Of a stretch of 64,000 nt of DNA, positions 26,564 to 35,392 are shown one piece after another (within the stretch, counting starts at the first letter, position 1; every line of letters begins with the position of its first letter). This DNA comes from Rhizobium sp. Q54. Its GTDB lineage: Bacteria > Pseudomonadota > Alphaproteobacteria > Rhizobiales > Xanthobacteraceae. Location: the NCBI GenBank assembly GCA_945907045.1, contig CAMDSH010000001.1, positions 124,001 through 188,000 on the forward strand, written 5' to 3'. The notes below the pieces were generated by a model. The model ran no database searches and had not been told where the DNA came from. It saw nothing but the letters and a program-made list of their open reading frames with translations. Position numbers and translations under genes: made by a program.

Positions 26564-28105
26564 ATGGCGATCCCGTGGTTCATCGAACGGCAGCTGGCGT
26601 TCTACCGCCGCCTCATCGACGCCCTGTCCGATCCGGCGCGCCGCAACCGCGTCATGCTCGCGCTCGCGCTGGCCTACGCGATCTGCTGGACGCTCTACGC
26701 CACCATCGCCAAGTCCAGTCAGGGCATGAACGCCGACATGGCGGAGATGGTCGTCTGGGGCGGGCATTTCGAATGGGGATATCCGAAGCATCCGCCGTTC
26801 TTGCCATGGGTCATCGGCGCCTGGTTCGCGGTGATGCCGCGCGCCGACTGGGCGTTTTATCTGCTCTCGGGTCTTAATCTCGGGGCGGGGCTTTACGTTT
26901 CCTTCCTGCTGGCGGGCGAATGGCTGGAGGGCGAGAAGCGCGCCATTGCGCCGTTCCTGCTTGCGCTGATCCCGTTCTATAATTTTCTCGGACTTAAACT
27001 CGATCAGAACTCCGGAATGATCGTTTTTTGGGCGCTCACCATCTGGGCGTTCATGCGCTCGCTCGACACACGAAAGGCGAGTTATGCCGCCATCGCGGGC
27101 CTTGCCGCGGCGGCGACAGTGCTGACGAAATACTGGGGCGCGTTTCTCGTGCTCGCGCTCATTCTCGCGGCATTGTACGACCGGCGGCGCAGTCTTTATT
27201 TCCGCTCCGCCGCGCCGTGGGTGAGCGCGCTCATCGGCGGCATCATCGTCGCGCCGCATGTTGTCTGGCTGATCCAGAACGATTTTCCGCCGACGAAGTG
27301 GGTGGCGACGCGGCGCATGGCGGCCACGCTTACCGAGGCGCTGGGCTCGCTGCCGGAATACACCTTCGGCACGCTCGGCTACGCCGCCGCCGCCCTCATT
27401 GTCGTTGCGATTTTCGCGCGCCCAACCATCGCCGCCAGCCGGGACAGCCTGTTGCCGCGCGAACCGGAACGGCGAACCGCCGCCATCATCTTCTGGGTGC
27501 CGCTGCTGGTGCCGTACGCGTTCGCCTTCGTCTCCTATACGAACTTGTTGTCGCTGTGGAACACGGCTTCGCTCGCGCTGCTGCCGGTGATCCTGCTGGC
27601 GTCACCGCTCGTCGTTATGCGCCGGGAAGGCGCGCCCTGGATCGCCGCCACCGCGGCAACCATCACGATTGCGCCGCTGCTGGTCGCGCCATTGATCGCG
27701 TATGCGACGGTGAAAACCGGCGTGGAGAATTACGCCGCTTACGCGCGGCCCGCCGCCGCCCGCATCGAGAGCGAATGGAAAGTGACCACCGCCGCGCCGC
27801 TGAAAATTCTCGCCGGGCCGTTCGCGCTCGCCGACACGGCGGCGTTTTATCTCAGCGAGCGCGTGGAAACATGGGCCGACTATTCCAGCTATCTCTCGCC
27901 GCGCATCAATGAGCGCGTCATCGCGCGCGACGGGATGGCCATCATTTGCCCGGCGGACGATCCGGGCTGTCTCGGCGTCATCGACGCCGAGATGAAGAAG
28001 GGCGCGATGGGCCGCCGCACGGAAGTCGAGATCGTGCCGCGCTGGTTCGGCTTCGCCGGAACGCCGAACAAATTCATCATCGCGACCATCGCGCCGCATT
28101 CATGA
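26564..28105 (+). CDS. PMT/ArnT-like membrane glycosyltransferase, copy 1
   Basis: 513-residue multi-pass protein of the GT-C (PMT_2, GT39/GT83) type, using a polyprenyl-phosphate sugar to modify an envelope lipid, glycan or protein. DMAEMVVWGGHFEWGYPKHP holds the conserved acidic residues of the first periplasmic loop, then about ten helices follow (LTKYWGAFLVLALILAALYD is one), and a soluble C-terminal region from about residue 400. ATG 26564 is the natural start. It overlaps the second copy by 4 bases (ATGA), so the two are cotranslated. Confidence 0.88.
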   Translation: MAIPWFIERQLAFYRRLIDALSDPARRNRVMLALALAYAICWTLYATIAKSSQGMNADMAEMVVWGGHFEWGYPKHPPFLPWVIGAWFAVMPRADWAFYLLSGLNLGAGLYVSFLLAGEWLEGEKRAIAPFLLALIPFYNFLGLKLDQNSGMIVFWALTIWAFMRSLDTRKASYAAIAGLAAAATVLTKYWGAFLVLALILAALYDRRRSLYFRSAAPWVSALIGGIIVAPHVVWLIQNDFPPTKWVATRRMAATLTEALGSLPEYTFGTLGYAAAALIVVAIFARPTIAASRDSLLPREPERRTAAIIFWVPLLVPYAFAFVSYTNLLSLWNTASLALLPVILLASPLVVMRREGAPWIAATAATITIAPLLVAPLIAYATVKTGVENYAAYARPAAARIESEWKVTTAAPLKILAGPFALADTAAFYLSERVETWADYSSYLSPRINERVIARDGMAIICPADDPGCLGVIDAEMKKGAMGRRTEVEIVPRWFGFAGTPNKFIIATIAPHS

Positions 28106-29625
28106 AACTGACGTTGCAAAATCCACTGCGCTGGATCGGCCATTTGCTGAGCGTGCTCACCGATCCGGCGCGGCGCGAACGCGCGATGATCGCGGTGCTC
28201 GGCGTCTATACGCTGCTGTGGGCGTGTTACGGCGTCATCGCCAAAGGCAGCCAGGACGTGCACCCCGACATGGCGGAGCTGTTCGCCTGGGCGCGCGAGC
28301 CGTCGTTCGGATATCTCAAGCATCCGCCATTCGCCGCCTGGGTGGTGAAGCTCTGGTTCACGGTGTTTCCGGCTGCCGACTGGTCGTACTACCTGCTCGG
28401 CGCGGTCACGGCGTCGGTTGGCTTATGGATCATCTGGCGGCTCTCCGCGCGTTATCTCGATGCCGGAAAGCGCGTGCTCGCGATCGCGCTGCTCAGTCTG
28501 ATTCCGTTCTTCGGTTTCCACGCGCTCAAATACAACGTCAACACGGTGCTGATTCCGCTATGGGCGGCGACGACGTTGTGTTTCCTGCGCTCGTTTGAGA
28601 CGCGCAGCATTCCGTGGGCCGCGCTCGCGGGCGTGTGCGCCGCCGCCGCGATGCTGGGAAAATACTGGTCGATATTTCTGCTCGCAGGATTGGCGCTGGC
28701 CGCGCTCGCGGATTCTCGCCGTAGCGTTTACTTCCGCTCGGCGGCGCCGTGGGTGACGGTTGCGGCAGGTGCGCTGGTGCTGGCGCCGCATCTGGCGTGG
28801 CTGGTTGCTTACGATTTCGCGCCATTCAGCTACGCCGTCACCTTGCACGGCGCAAAAAATTTCACCGATGCCGCCATGAGCGCGGCGGGCTATCTCGCCG
28901 GTGGCGCGGGTTATGCAGCCCTGCCCGTCGTGCTGGTGCTGATAGCGGCGCGCCCAAGCCGCTCAGCGCTCGCCGAAATGCTTTGGCCGCCCAAGCCTGA
29001 GCGGCGGCTGATCGCAAATGCGTTCTGGCTGCCGTTCCTGTTGCCTGCGCTGGCCGCGCTCGCAACCCGCATCGAAATCAATTCGCTTTGGGCGATGTCG
29101 GCGTGGACGTTATTTCCGGCTGTGCTGCTCGCGCCGCGCATTTCCATCAGCCGCAAGGAAGCCGTGAAAATCCTCGCGCTGGCGGTTGCGTTTCCGCTCG
29201 TCATGCTGGCGGCATCGCCGTTCATCGCCAACTCCATCCACCGCGGCGGCATGCCGAGCGAACAAACTCACGCTAGCGTGCTGGCTCCATCGGTCGAGCG
29301 CACATGGCGCGAGACGACGAACAAGCCGCTGCGTCTTGTTACCGGCGATCTCGCTTATCAGCTGGCGTTTTATTTGCCGGATCGGCCGGGCGCGTTTCCG
29401 GATTTCGACATGAGCAACTCGCCGTGGATTAACGAAGCGCGCATCGCCCGCGACGGCATCGTCATGGTGTGCCGCGCGAGCCACCAAAATTGTATGACGC
29501 ATATGGAGCGCCGCGCGGCGGCTGGCCCGGCAGGAAAGCGCCAGACGGTCACCATCGCGCGCCGGCATTCCGGCAGCGACGGCAACCCCGAGCGTTATCT
29601 GATCGTGACGATCCCGCCCAAATAA
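28102..29625 (+). CDS. PMT/ArnT-like membrane glycosyltransferase, copy 2
   Basis: 507 residues, clearly a paralogue of the gene before it: the same order of motifs (LTDPARRERAM, DMAELFAWAREPSFGYLKHP, MLGKYWSIFLLAGLALAALA, SVYFRSAAPW) at matching positions but divergent in between, so the tandem duplication is old. GT-C fold with the first-loop acidic motif, about ten helices, and a C-terminal soluble tail. The two may act on different positions of the same envelope acceptor or as a heterodimer; both are inference. The stop is followed after 7 bases by a GC-rich hairpin. Confidence 0.88.
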   Translation: MKLTLQNPLRWIGHLLSVLTDPARRERAMIAVLGVYTLLWACYGVIAKGSQDVHPDMAELFAWAREPSFGYLKHPPFAAWVVKLWFTVFPAADWSYYLLGAVTASVGLWIIWRLSARYLDAGKRVLAIALLSLIPFFGFHALKYNVNTVLIPLWAATTLCFLRSFETRSIPWAALAGVCAAAAMLGKYWSIFLLAGLALAALADSRRSVYFRSAAPWVTVAAGALVLAPHLAWLVAYDFAPFSYAVTLHGAKNFTDAAMSAAGYLAGGAGYAALPVVLVLIAARPSRSALAEMLWPPKPERRLIANAFWLPFLLPALAALATRIEINSLWAMSAWTLFPAVLLAPRISISRKEAVKILALAVAFPLVMLAASPFIANSIHRGGMPSEQTHASVLAPSVERTWRETTNKPLRLVTGDLAYQLAFYLPDRPGAFPDFDMSNSPWINEARIARDGIVMVCRASHQNCMTHMERRAAAGPAGKRQTVTIARRHSGSDGNPERYLIVTIPPK

Positions 29626-29632
29626 TTTCCCC

Positions 29633-29650
29633 CTCCCCGCTTGCGGGGAG
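29633..29650. terminator. hairpin between convergent glycosyltransferase and ahcY genes
   Basis: CTCCCCGC-TT-GCGGGGAG, a perfect 8-base-pair stem with a 2-base loop, 7 bases after the glycosyltransferase stop and 12 bases after the ahcY stop. It looks like the first hairpin of a family A repeat standing alone. No T-run follows on the plus strand, so true intrinsic termination is uncertain. Confidence 0.5.
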
Positions 29651-29662
29651 AAGGATGCCTGA

Positions 29663-31087
<1,425 letters not shown>

Positions 31088-31181
31088 TGGGCGGTCCCTG
31101 AATATGGAAATGCACGCGGCACAAGACGGGGCCGCAATCGTGCCGTGGCTATAGCAGGGCCGGGCGTAGGTCGCAATGGAT

Positions 31182-31201
31182 ATATAAGGATTTCTTTATA
31201 T
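31182..31201. promoter_or_regulatory. imperfect palindrome upstream of ahcY, candidate operator
   Basis: ATATAAGGATTTCTTTATAT; eight of ten positions pair between the half-sites. It lies 95-114 bases upstream of the ahcY start. An ArsR-family SAH-responsive repressor (SahR) controls ahcY in several proteobacteria, so this could be its site. It also marks the sharp start of the AT-rich island, so it may instead belong to the island edge. Confidence 0.35.
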
Positions 31202-31207
31202 TGGATT

Positions 31208-31630
31208 TTAGCGCTTTCGGACCGCTCCAGCTGATGCATCATTGAGATATTGAGGTTTGGCTTTTTTTACTTTGTGAGTTGGTTCAATCGAACCATCAGC
31301 GAGAGCTCGCAACTGACGACGGCGCCATTCTAGATTTGCTGTTTTGGCGTTTGGATGATTCTTGTCCAGCCTGTTAACGACAGTTTTGACTTCGGCATCC
31401 TTCATTCCATCAACAATCAAATTGAATATCTCAGCCCCGAGCGCTTTGCGAATATCTTTGACCGAACTTAGATCAGCCGTTTTTGACTTCAGTTGTTTGA
31501 CGACGAGAGTTCTTAGTTTCGTAGCGAGGACACTCGTAGCTTTGACTACGTGTATCTTGATTTCAGGGAAGGCTGCTGGATGAGCGGCAATGGCGCGCAA
31601 CACAGCAAATGCATCCAGATCAAGCGCCAT
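31208..31630 (-). CDS. small basic helical protein of the AT-rich island, function unknown
   Basis: 140 residues, no recognised domain. Predominantly helical-looking, lysine/arginine-rich: LRTLVVKQLKSKTADLSSVK, IFNLIVDGMKDAEVKTVVNR and RRRQLRALADGSIEPTHKVK. The C-terminal 30 residues are strongly basic, which would suit a DNA-binding or adaptor protein. Its ATG is 11 bases inside the end of the ParA-type gene, preceded by an excellent AAAGGAGAT ribosome site, so it is the third member of a tightly coupled operon. Because ParA proteins usually act with a small DNA-binding partner, a ParB-like role is possible; there is no sequence support for the ParB fold itself. Confidence 0.75.
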   Translation of the reverse strand: MALDLDAFAVLRAIAAHPAAFPEIKIHVVKATSVLATKLRTLVVKQLKSKTADLSSVKDIRKALGAEIFNLIVDGMKDAEVKTVVNRLDKNHPNAKTANLEWRRRQLRALADGSIEPTHKVKKAKPQYLNDASAGAVRKR

Positions 31631-32540
31631 GTAATATCTCCTTTACTTCTTCAGCGAGACTTTCGAGGAATGGAGCCGAGCCTTTCCATTTTTGTGAAAG
31701 AGTTGGCCAGGGTTTATCAATGTTTCCATCCACATCGACCTTCTCTACCTTGCCAAGTGCTTCGGCAATTGCGGCCATTTCCGGAACCTCTGTTTCAAAA
31801 ATATTAAATTTCGGCGGTTTCCTCCGGCGTTCAAGGTAGAGTTTTGTGGTCGTTAAATTTTGCTCACGAGTGGGACGTCGACGAGTTATTAAAACGTGCG
31901 GCTTTTTTGGTTTTTTTAATTTTGTTTCGTTTGCGATTTCGCCTGTCCACAGATTGCTGCAAAATGATTGCAAGCCATACGTGGAAAGGAAATCGGGTAT
32001 CGTTGGTACGATGACCATATCAGCGAGCCGCAGACTAACTTCTGTCAACACCGAAATTCCGGGCGGGCAATCGATCAGTATATATCGATAACTAGTGCGG
32101 GTTTGCGAGAGTTGCTCTTTGAGCAAATTATAGATCAGATCAACGATCCGATCGAGGCTAAGACCAGATTTGGTGAGTTTGTATATGAGTTCACGTTCGA
32201 TCAGTCGCAGCCTTGAACTTGAAGCCAGCAACGAAACCGGAAGTTGGGTACCCATGTGTGAGACATTGCTGACGTTAGTTCGAATACAATCTTCAAAATC
32301 AGTCTGTTTCTTGTCGAAGATGCGATCTTGAAGAAAGCCGTCAATCGTATGACCTTTCTTTATAAGACTTCTTAGTGTTGAGCTTCCCGCAAAACAGATT
32401 GATGCGTTTGCTTGAGGGTCAAGGTCGATGACTAGAGTTTCAACTAGTTCGGCGGCAAGAACCTCCGCCAATCCGACCACTGTGGCAGTCTTACCCACTC
32501 CGCCCTTCATGTTGGCTACAGCGATGATTTTACTTTTCAC
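31620..32540 (-). CDS. ParA/MinD-type P-loop ATPase of the AT-rich island
   Basis: 306 residues. The deviant Walker A motif is at the N-terminus (IAVANMKGGVGKTATVVGLA), the switch I region LVIDLDPQANAS follows, and Walker B is YILIDCPPGISVLTEVSLRL with the usual ADMVIVPTIPDFLS beyond. Such ATPases dimerise on ATP and bind DNA or membranes to position plasmids, chromosomes or protein assemblies. The second half (VLITRRRPTREQNL, KPPKFNIFETEVPE) is unusually basic in one loop. The start is GTG 32540, overlapping the stop of the upstream nuclease-like gene by 4 bases (GTGA). Codon use is AT-richer than in flanking genes. Not the chromosomal ParA, which would sit with parB near the origin. Confidence 0.9.
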   Translation of the reverse strand: MKSKIIAVANMKGGVGKTATVVGLAEVLAAELVETLVIDLDPQANASICFAGSSTLRSLIKKGHTIDGFLQDRIFDKKQTDFEDCIRTNVSNVSHMGTQLPVSLLASSSRLRLIERELIYKLTKSGLSLDRIVDLIYNLLKEQLSQTRTSYRYILIDCPPGISVLTEVSLRLADMVIVPTIPDFLSTYGLQSFCSNLWTGEIANETKLKKPKKPHVLITRRRPTREQNLTTTKLYLERRRKPPKFNIFETEVPEMAAIAEALGKVEKVDVDGNIDKPWPTLSQKWKGSAPFLESLAEEVKEILHGA

Positions 32541-33340
32541 TGCCGCGTTCCATTGATTAGAGCGAGAACTTCTCGTCTCTGAGAATCATTTAGCCGTTCA
32601 CGCAGGAACTCATCCACTTCGGAAGCCAAAGTTGTCTTTCGGATAGGCTCCGTCAGAATTTCCCACGTATCGGGATTTTTTGGTTCGCGAATGCGGATGA
32701 GCCCGATACCGTGCTGGTCGCATTGTTTTTGAATGCCAGCCAGCCGTTGCTCCGCTTTCGATTTTGCGGGCAGGTGCCAAACAAGATGACCAAAGTGTGT
32801 AAAACGCGTTTGTGCGAGAGCCTCATAAACTGCAAGATCGGTTGCCCCAACTTCTGTTTTCAATTCGAAGCTATGCACATCCAGTTCAATTCCCGGCAGG
32901 AAGCTAAATTGCTTTATGCTAACTAGCGTGAAATCAGGGCGAGCCCAGCGGATTCCTGGCTTGCCCACGGTGGAGGTATCGTAAACTTTATACTTTGCAC
33001 CCTTCAAAAAATTTGATGTTTCCCGAAACGGTTCATCCAAATATTTTTTCAGCCAAGGCATTAATTTAGCCTCGGGCCAAACACCCGATACATTCGATTC
33101 TACTGGAGCGTTGGCACGACGCTGCAAAGTACGAAAAATTTGACCGCCTTGGCCGCCTTTGAGAGCGAGGTGGCCCTCGCGTCGCAACAATTCGCGAGCG
33201 CGAAGATAGCGATCTTCATCAATCGAGTCGGCTAAAGCCTGTGACAGCATCACCCGCATAACCCGATTCAAAACTGCCGTCCCATCCTCCGGAAGGAGAA
33301 CGAGCATTTGCTTTGAAATTTCTTCGACGGCGACAGGCAC
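32537..33340 (-). CDS. winged-helix plus PD-(D/E)XK nuclease-like protein of the AT-rich island
   Basis: 267 residues from GTG 33340. The first 65 residues look like a winged-helix module (EDRYLRARELLRREGHLALK then the wing GGQGGQIFRTL). The central part has a restriction-type nuclease core: WARPDFTLVSI gives the Asp, LDVHSFELKTE gives the E-x-K about 20 residues later, followed by a helix with Gln (YEALAQTRF) and the strand GHLVWHLPA. This D...ELK...Q layout is that of COG2958/HrgA-like uncharacterised nucleases as I know them. The GTG start has GGGGGGCGG directly before it; an ORF continues upstream to 33376 without good ribosome sites. First gene of the three-gene operon; the likely effector if the system is defensive. 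Confidence 0.72.
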   Translation of the reverse strand: MPVAVEEISKQMLVLLPEDGTAVLNRVMRVMLSQALADSIDEDRYLRARELLRREGHLALKGGQGGQIFRTLQRRANAPVESNVSGVWPEAKLMPWLKKYLDEPFRETSNFLKGAKYKVYDTSTVGKPGIRWARPDFTLVSIKQFSFLPGIELDVHSFELKTEVGATDLAVYEALAQTRFTHFGHLVWHLPAKSKAEQRLAGIQKQCDQHGIGLIRIREPKNPDTWEILTEPIRKTTLASEVDEFLRERLNDSQRREVLALINGTRQ

Positions 33341-33510
33341 CCCGCCCCCCGGCGTTAAACGACACTGCAATAACAACTAAAAAGAGTACCTGAAGATGTT
33401 GCCAAAGTAAGCCGCTTGCTGCCGCAACTTTCAGCGTCTACGGCGGCGTTGGCGCATGGAAAAAGCCGCGGCGTCAACGTAAGATTGGAATGTTTTAAAG
33501 GGGGCGCGCG

Positions 33511-33996
33511 ATGTTTTTGGGTTCACCGACGTACACGTTGATTCATGTGGCGATCAGCCTGGTGGCGCTGGCCGCCGGATTCGTCGTCCTGTTTGGAATG
33601 TTCGGTTCGAAGCGATTGAACGGCTGGACCGCGCTGTTTCTCATCACCACGGTCGCGACCAGTGCAACCGGCTTCGGCTTTCCCTTCAGCAAGCTGCTGC
33701 CCTCGCACATCGTCGGCATCATCTCGCTCGCCGTGCTCGCGGTCGCGATCCTCGCGCGCTATCCGTTTCATCTCGCGGGTTCATGGCGCTGGGTTTATGT
33801 CGTGAGCGCCGCGCTCGCGCTGTATTTCAATGCCTTCGTCGGTGTCGTGCAGTCGTTCCAGAAAATCGCGTTCCTGCAGCCGCTGGCGCCGACGCAATCC
33901 GAGCCGCCGTTCCTCGTGGCGCAATTGGTGCTGATGGGAATTTTCGTGGTGTTGGGATTTATCGCGGTGAAGAAATTTCACCCCGCGATGGCGTGA
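33511..33996 (+). CDS. four-helix membrane protein, function unknown
   Basis: 161 residues with four hydrophobic helices: YTLIHVAISLVALAAGFVVL, TALFLITTVATSATGFGFPF, IVGIISLAVLAVAILARYPF and a last one VLMGIFVVLGFIAVKKF. No charged catalytic residues stand out and I do not recognise a family. It starts after AAAGGGGG, faces away from the island and ends 10 bases from the convergent ptsH gene. GC content is back to the level of the core genome, so it is not part of the island. Confidence 0.8.
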   Translation: MFLGSPTYTLIHVAISLVALAAGFVVLFGMFGSKRLNGWTALFLITTVATSATGFGFPFSKLLPSHIVGIISLAVLAVAILARYPFHLAGSWRWVYVVSAALALYFNAFVGVVQSFQKIAFLQPLAPTQSEPPFLVAQLVLMGIFVVLGFIAVKKFHPAMA

Positions 33997-34006
33997 GCGC
34001 TCCGCG

Positions 34007-34306
34007 CTAGTCTTCTTCGCCGAAGCCGCTGCTCACCAGCGCGACGATGGCGTCCATCACTTCCGCCGCCTGCCGTCCGCTCGCCACCACGGTGATCGAT
34101 GTGCCGGTGCCGGCGGCGAGCATCATCAGCCCCATGATCGAAGTGCCGCCGACGGTCTCGTTGTTACGGCTGACTTTCACGTCGGCCTCAAAGCGCTCGA
34201 CGCATTGCACGAATTTCGCCGAGGCGCGGGCGTGCAGACCTTTTTTATTGACGATTTCGATCACCTGCGTGATCGCGCCGGCTTGAGGCGAGCCGGGATC
34301 GCTCAT
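34007..34306 (-). CDS. ptsH: HPr phosphocarrier protein
   Basis: 99 residues. KKGLHARASAKF carries the phosphorylated histidine, and the serine-phosphorylation region by HPr kinase is GGTSIMGLMML. In Hyphomicrobiales this HPr belongs to a regulatory phosphotransferase system (PtsP-HPr-EIIA) that signals nutrient status rather than importing sugar. Its ATG overlaps the end of the EIIA gene by 4 bases. Confidence 0.97.
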   Translation of the reverse strand: MSDPGSPQAGAITQVIEIVNKKGLHARASAKFVQCVERFEADVKVSRNNETVGGTSIMGLMMLAAGTGTSITVVASGRQAAEVMDAIVALVSSGFGEED

Positions 34307-34704
34307 TTACCGGTGAGAACCCGGCTGGCGATGGTGCAGTATTTGCGCCCCGCTTCCTGCGCGGCGCTCACGGCGTCGGCGAGCGGGCAGGTCTCACGCA
34401 CTTTGGCGAGCTTGATCAGCATGGGAAGGTTGATGCCGGCCAGCACTTCGACCTTGGGCTGGCTCATCACGGAGATGGCGAGGTTGGAGGGCGTGCCGCC
34501 GAACATGTCGGTGAGGATTGCGACGCCTTCGCCGCTGTCCACCCGTTTGACCGCGTCGATGATGTCCTTGCGCGCCTGCTCGACGTCATCGTCGGGGCCG
34601 ATGGTCACGGCCTCGATCTGACGCTGCGGCCCCACGACGTGTTCGAGCGCCGAGCGGAATTCGACGGCCAGGCGGCCGTGCGTGACGAGAACGAGACCGA
34701 TCAT
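34303..34704 (-). CDS. manX: PTS EIIA component of the mannose family (regulatory)
   Basis: 133 residues. MIGLVLVTHGRLAVEFRSAL carries the active histidine, GVAILTDMFGGTPSNLAIS is the mannose-class EIIA signature and GINLPMLIKLA follows. In the order Hyphomicrobiales this soluble EIIA takes phosphate from HPr and, without EIIB/EIIC partners, acts as a regulator coupled to HprK and ChvG/ChvI. ATG 34704 is chosen because the family starts MIGLVL; the longer frame to 34830 is unused upstream DNA. The ribosome site GGAGATTTCCGG is adequate. Confidence 0.95.
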   Translation of the reverse strand: MIGLVLVTHGRLAVEFRSALEHVVGPQRQIEAVTIGPDDDVEQARKDIIDAVKRVDSGEGVAILTDMFGGTPSNLAISVMSQPKVEVLAGINLPMLIKLAKVRETCPLADAVSAAQEAGRKYCTIASRVLTGK

Positions 34705-34790
34705 CCGGAAATCTCCGCGGACATTCGGGTGCGCCACACGAAAGGGGGCAGGTTCATGAACATCCGAAGGCCGAGAACAAAAGCTTATGT

Positions 34791-34802
34791 CCCTATATAG
34801 GG
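34791..34802. promoter_or_regulatory. perfect palindrome CCCTATATAGGG upstream of the EIIA gene
   Basis: Twelve-base perfect palindrome located 87 bases upstream of the EIIA start, in the 232-base gap after hprK. Could be an operator or part of a core promoter region (TATATA). No matching regulator known to me. Confidence 0.25.
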
Positions 34803-34936
34803 GCGATGCTGCACTGCGATAAGAGGGCAAGGCAAGGGGCTCGGATGGGGTGTTTTCGAGAGGCCGATCCTAAGCCGTTATGGTTACTTTTTCCCCACCG
34901 GAGGGAGTTGCGGGGTAGCGCAGGCCCCGGCGCAGG

Positions 34937-35392
34937 TCAATTCCCGGCTGGGACAGTGCCCAGGAAAGCCAATACAAAAGGCAGGGCGTCCATGCCTGCT
35001 GCGACCGCTAGCCGCGGCAGCCGGATGCCGGAGAGCGTCGTTTCCAGCGCCTCCGCCGTGGGCAGGCGTCCGGCGTCCGTAGCCGCCAGATCGACCACCA
35101 GCCCCACCGCGGCCAACGGCTCGAACGGCAGATGGCGGATGCCGAGACCGCGAATTTCCAGCAGGCCTTCAAGCTTGGCAGCGGGGCGGACCAGCAATCG
35201 GCCATGCGCGGCTTCGATATGCGCGCGGTCGTCCGCGATCAGCCGGGCAAAGGGTAACGCGCCTGTTCCGGCAGCCTGCAGCAGAGCGAGCGCCAGCCGC
35301 GACTTGCCGGAGCCCGACGGGCCGCGGATCAGCGCGGCCTTGGCTCCGATGAGAACCGCAGAGGCATGAATAGTCGCGCCGGCGTCCGCCAT
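34937..35392 (-). CDS. hprK: HPr kinase/phosphorylase, short alphaproteobacterial form
   Basis: 151 residues, half the length of the Firmicutes enzyme because the N-terminal domain is absent, as is normal in alphaproteobacteria. Walker A RGPSGSGKSRLALALL, capsule-type motif region RLIADDRAHIE, and the signature GLLEIRGLGIRHLPFEP are present. Phosphorylates HPr on serine and links PTS signalling to ChvG/ChvI. ATG 35392 overlaps the chvG stop by one base (TGATG), so translation is coupled. Confidence 0.95.
   Translation of the reverse strand: MADAGATIHASAVLIGAKAALIRGPSGSGKSRLALALLQAAGTGALPFARLIADDRAHIEAAHGRLLVRPAAKLEGLLEIRGLGIRHLPFEPLAAVGLVVDLAATDAGRLPTAEALETTLSGIRLPRLAVAAGMDALPFVLAFLGTVPAGN

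Noticed and set aside
31088-31207. SAM or SAH riboswitch upstream of ahcY
   Set aside because: I looked for the conserved cores and pseudoknot arms and found no match.
34705-34830. Longer EIIA start at 34830
   Set aside because: Adds 42 residues without homology; MIGLVLVTHG is the family start.
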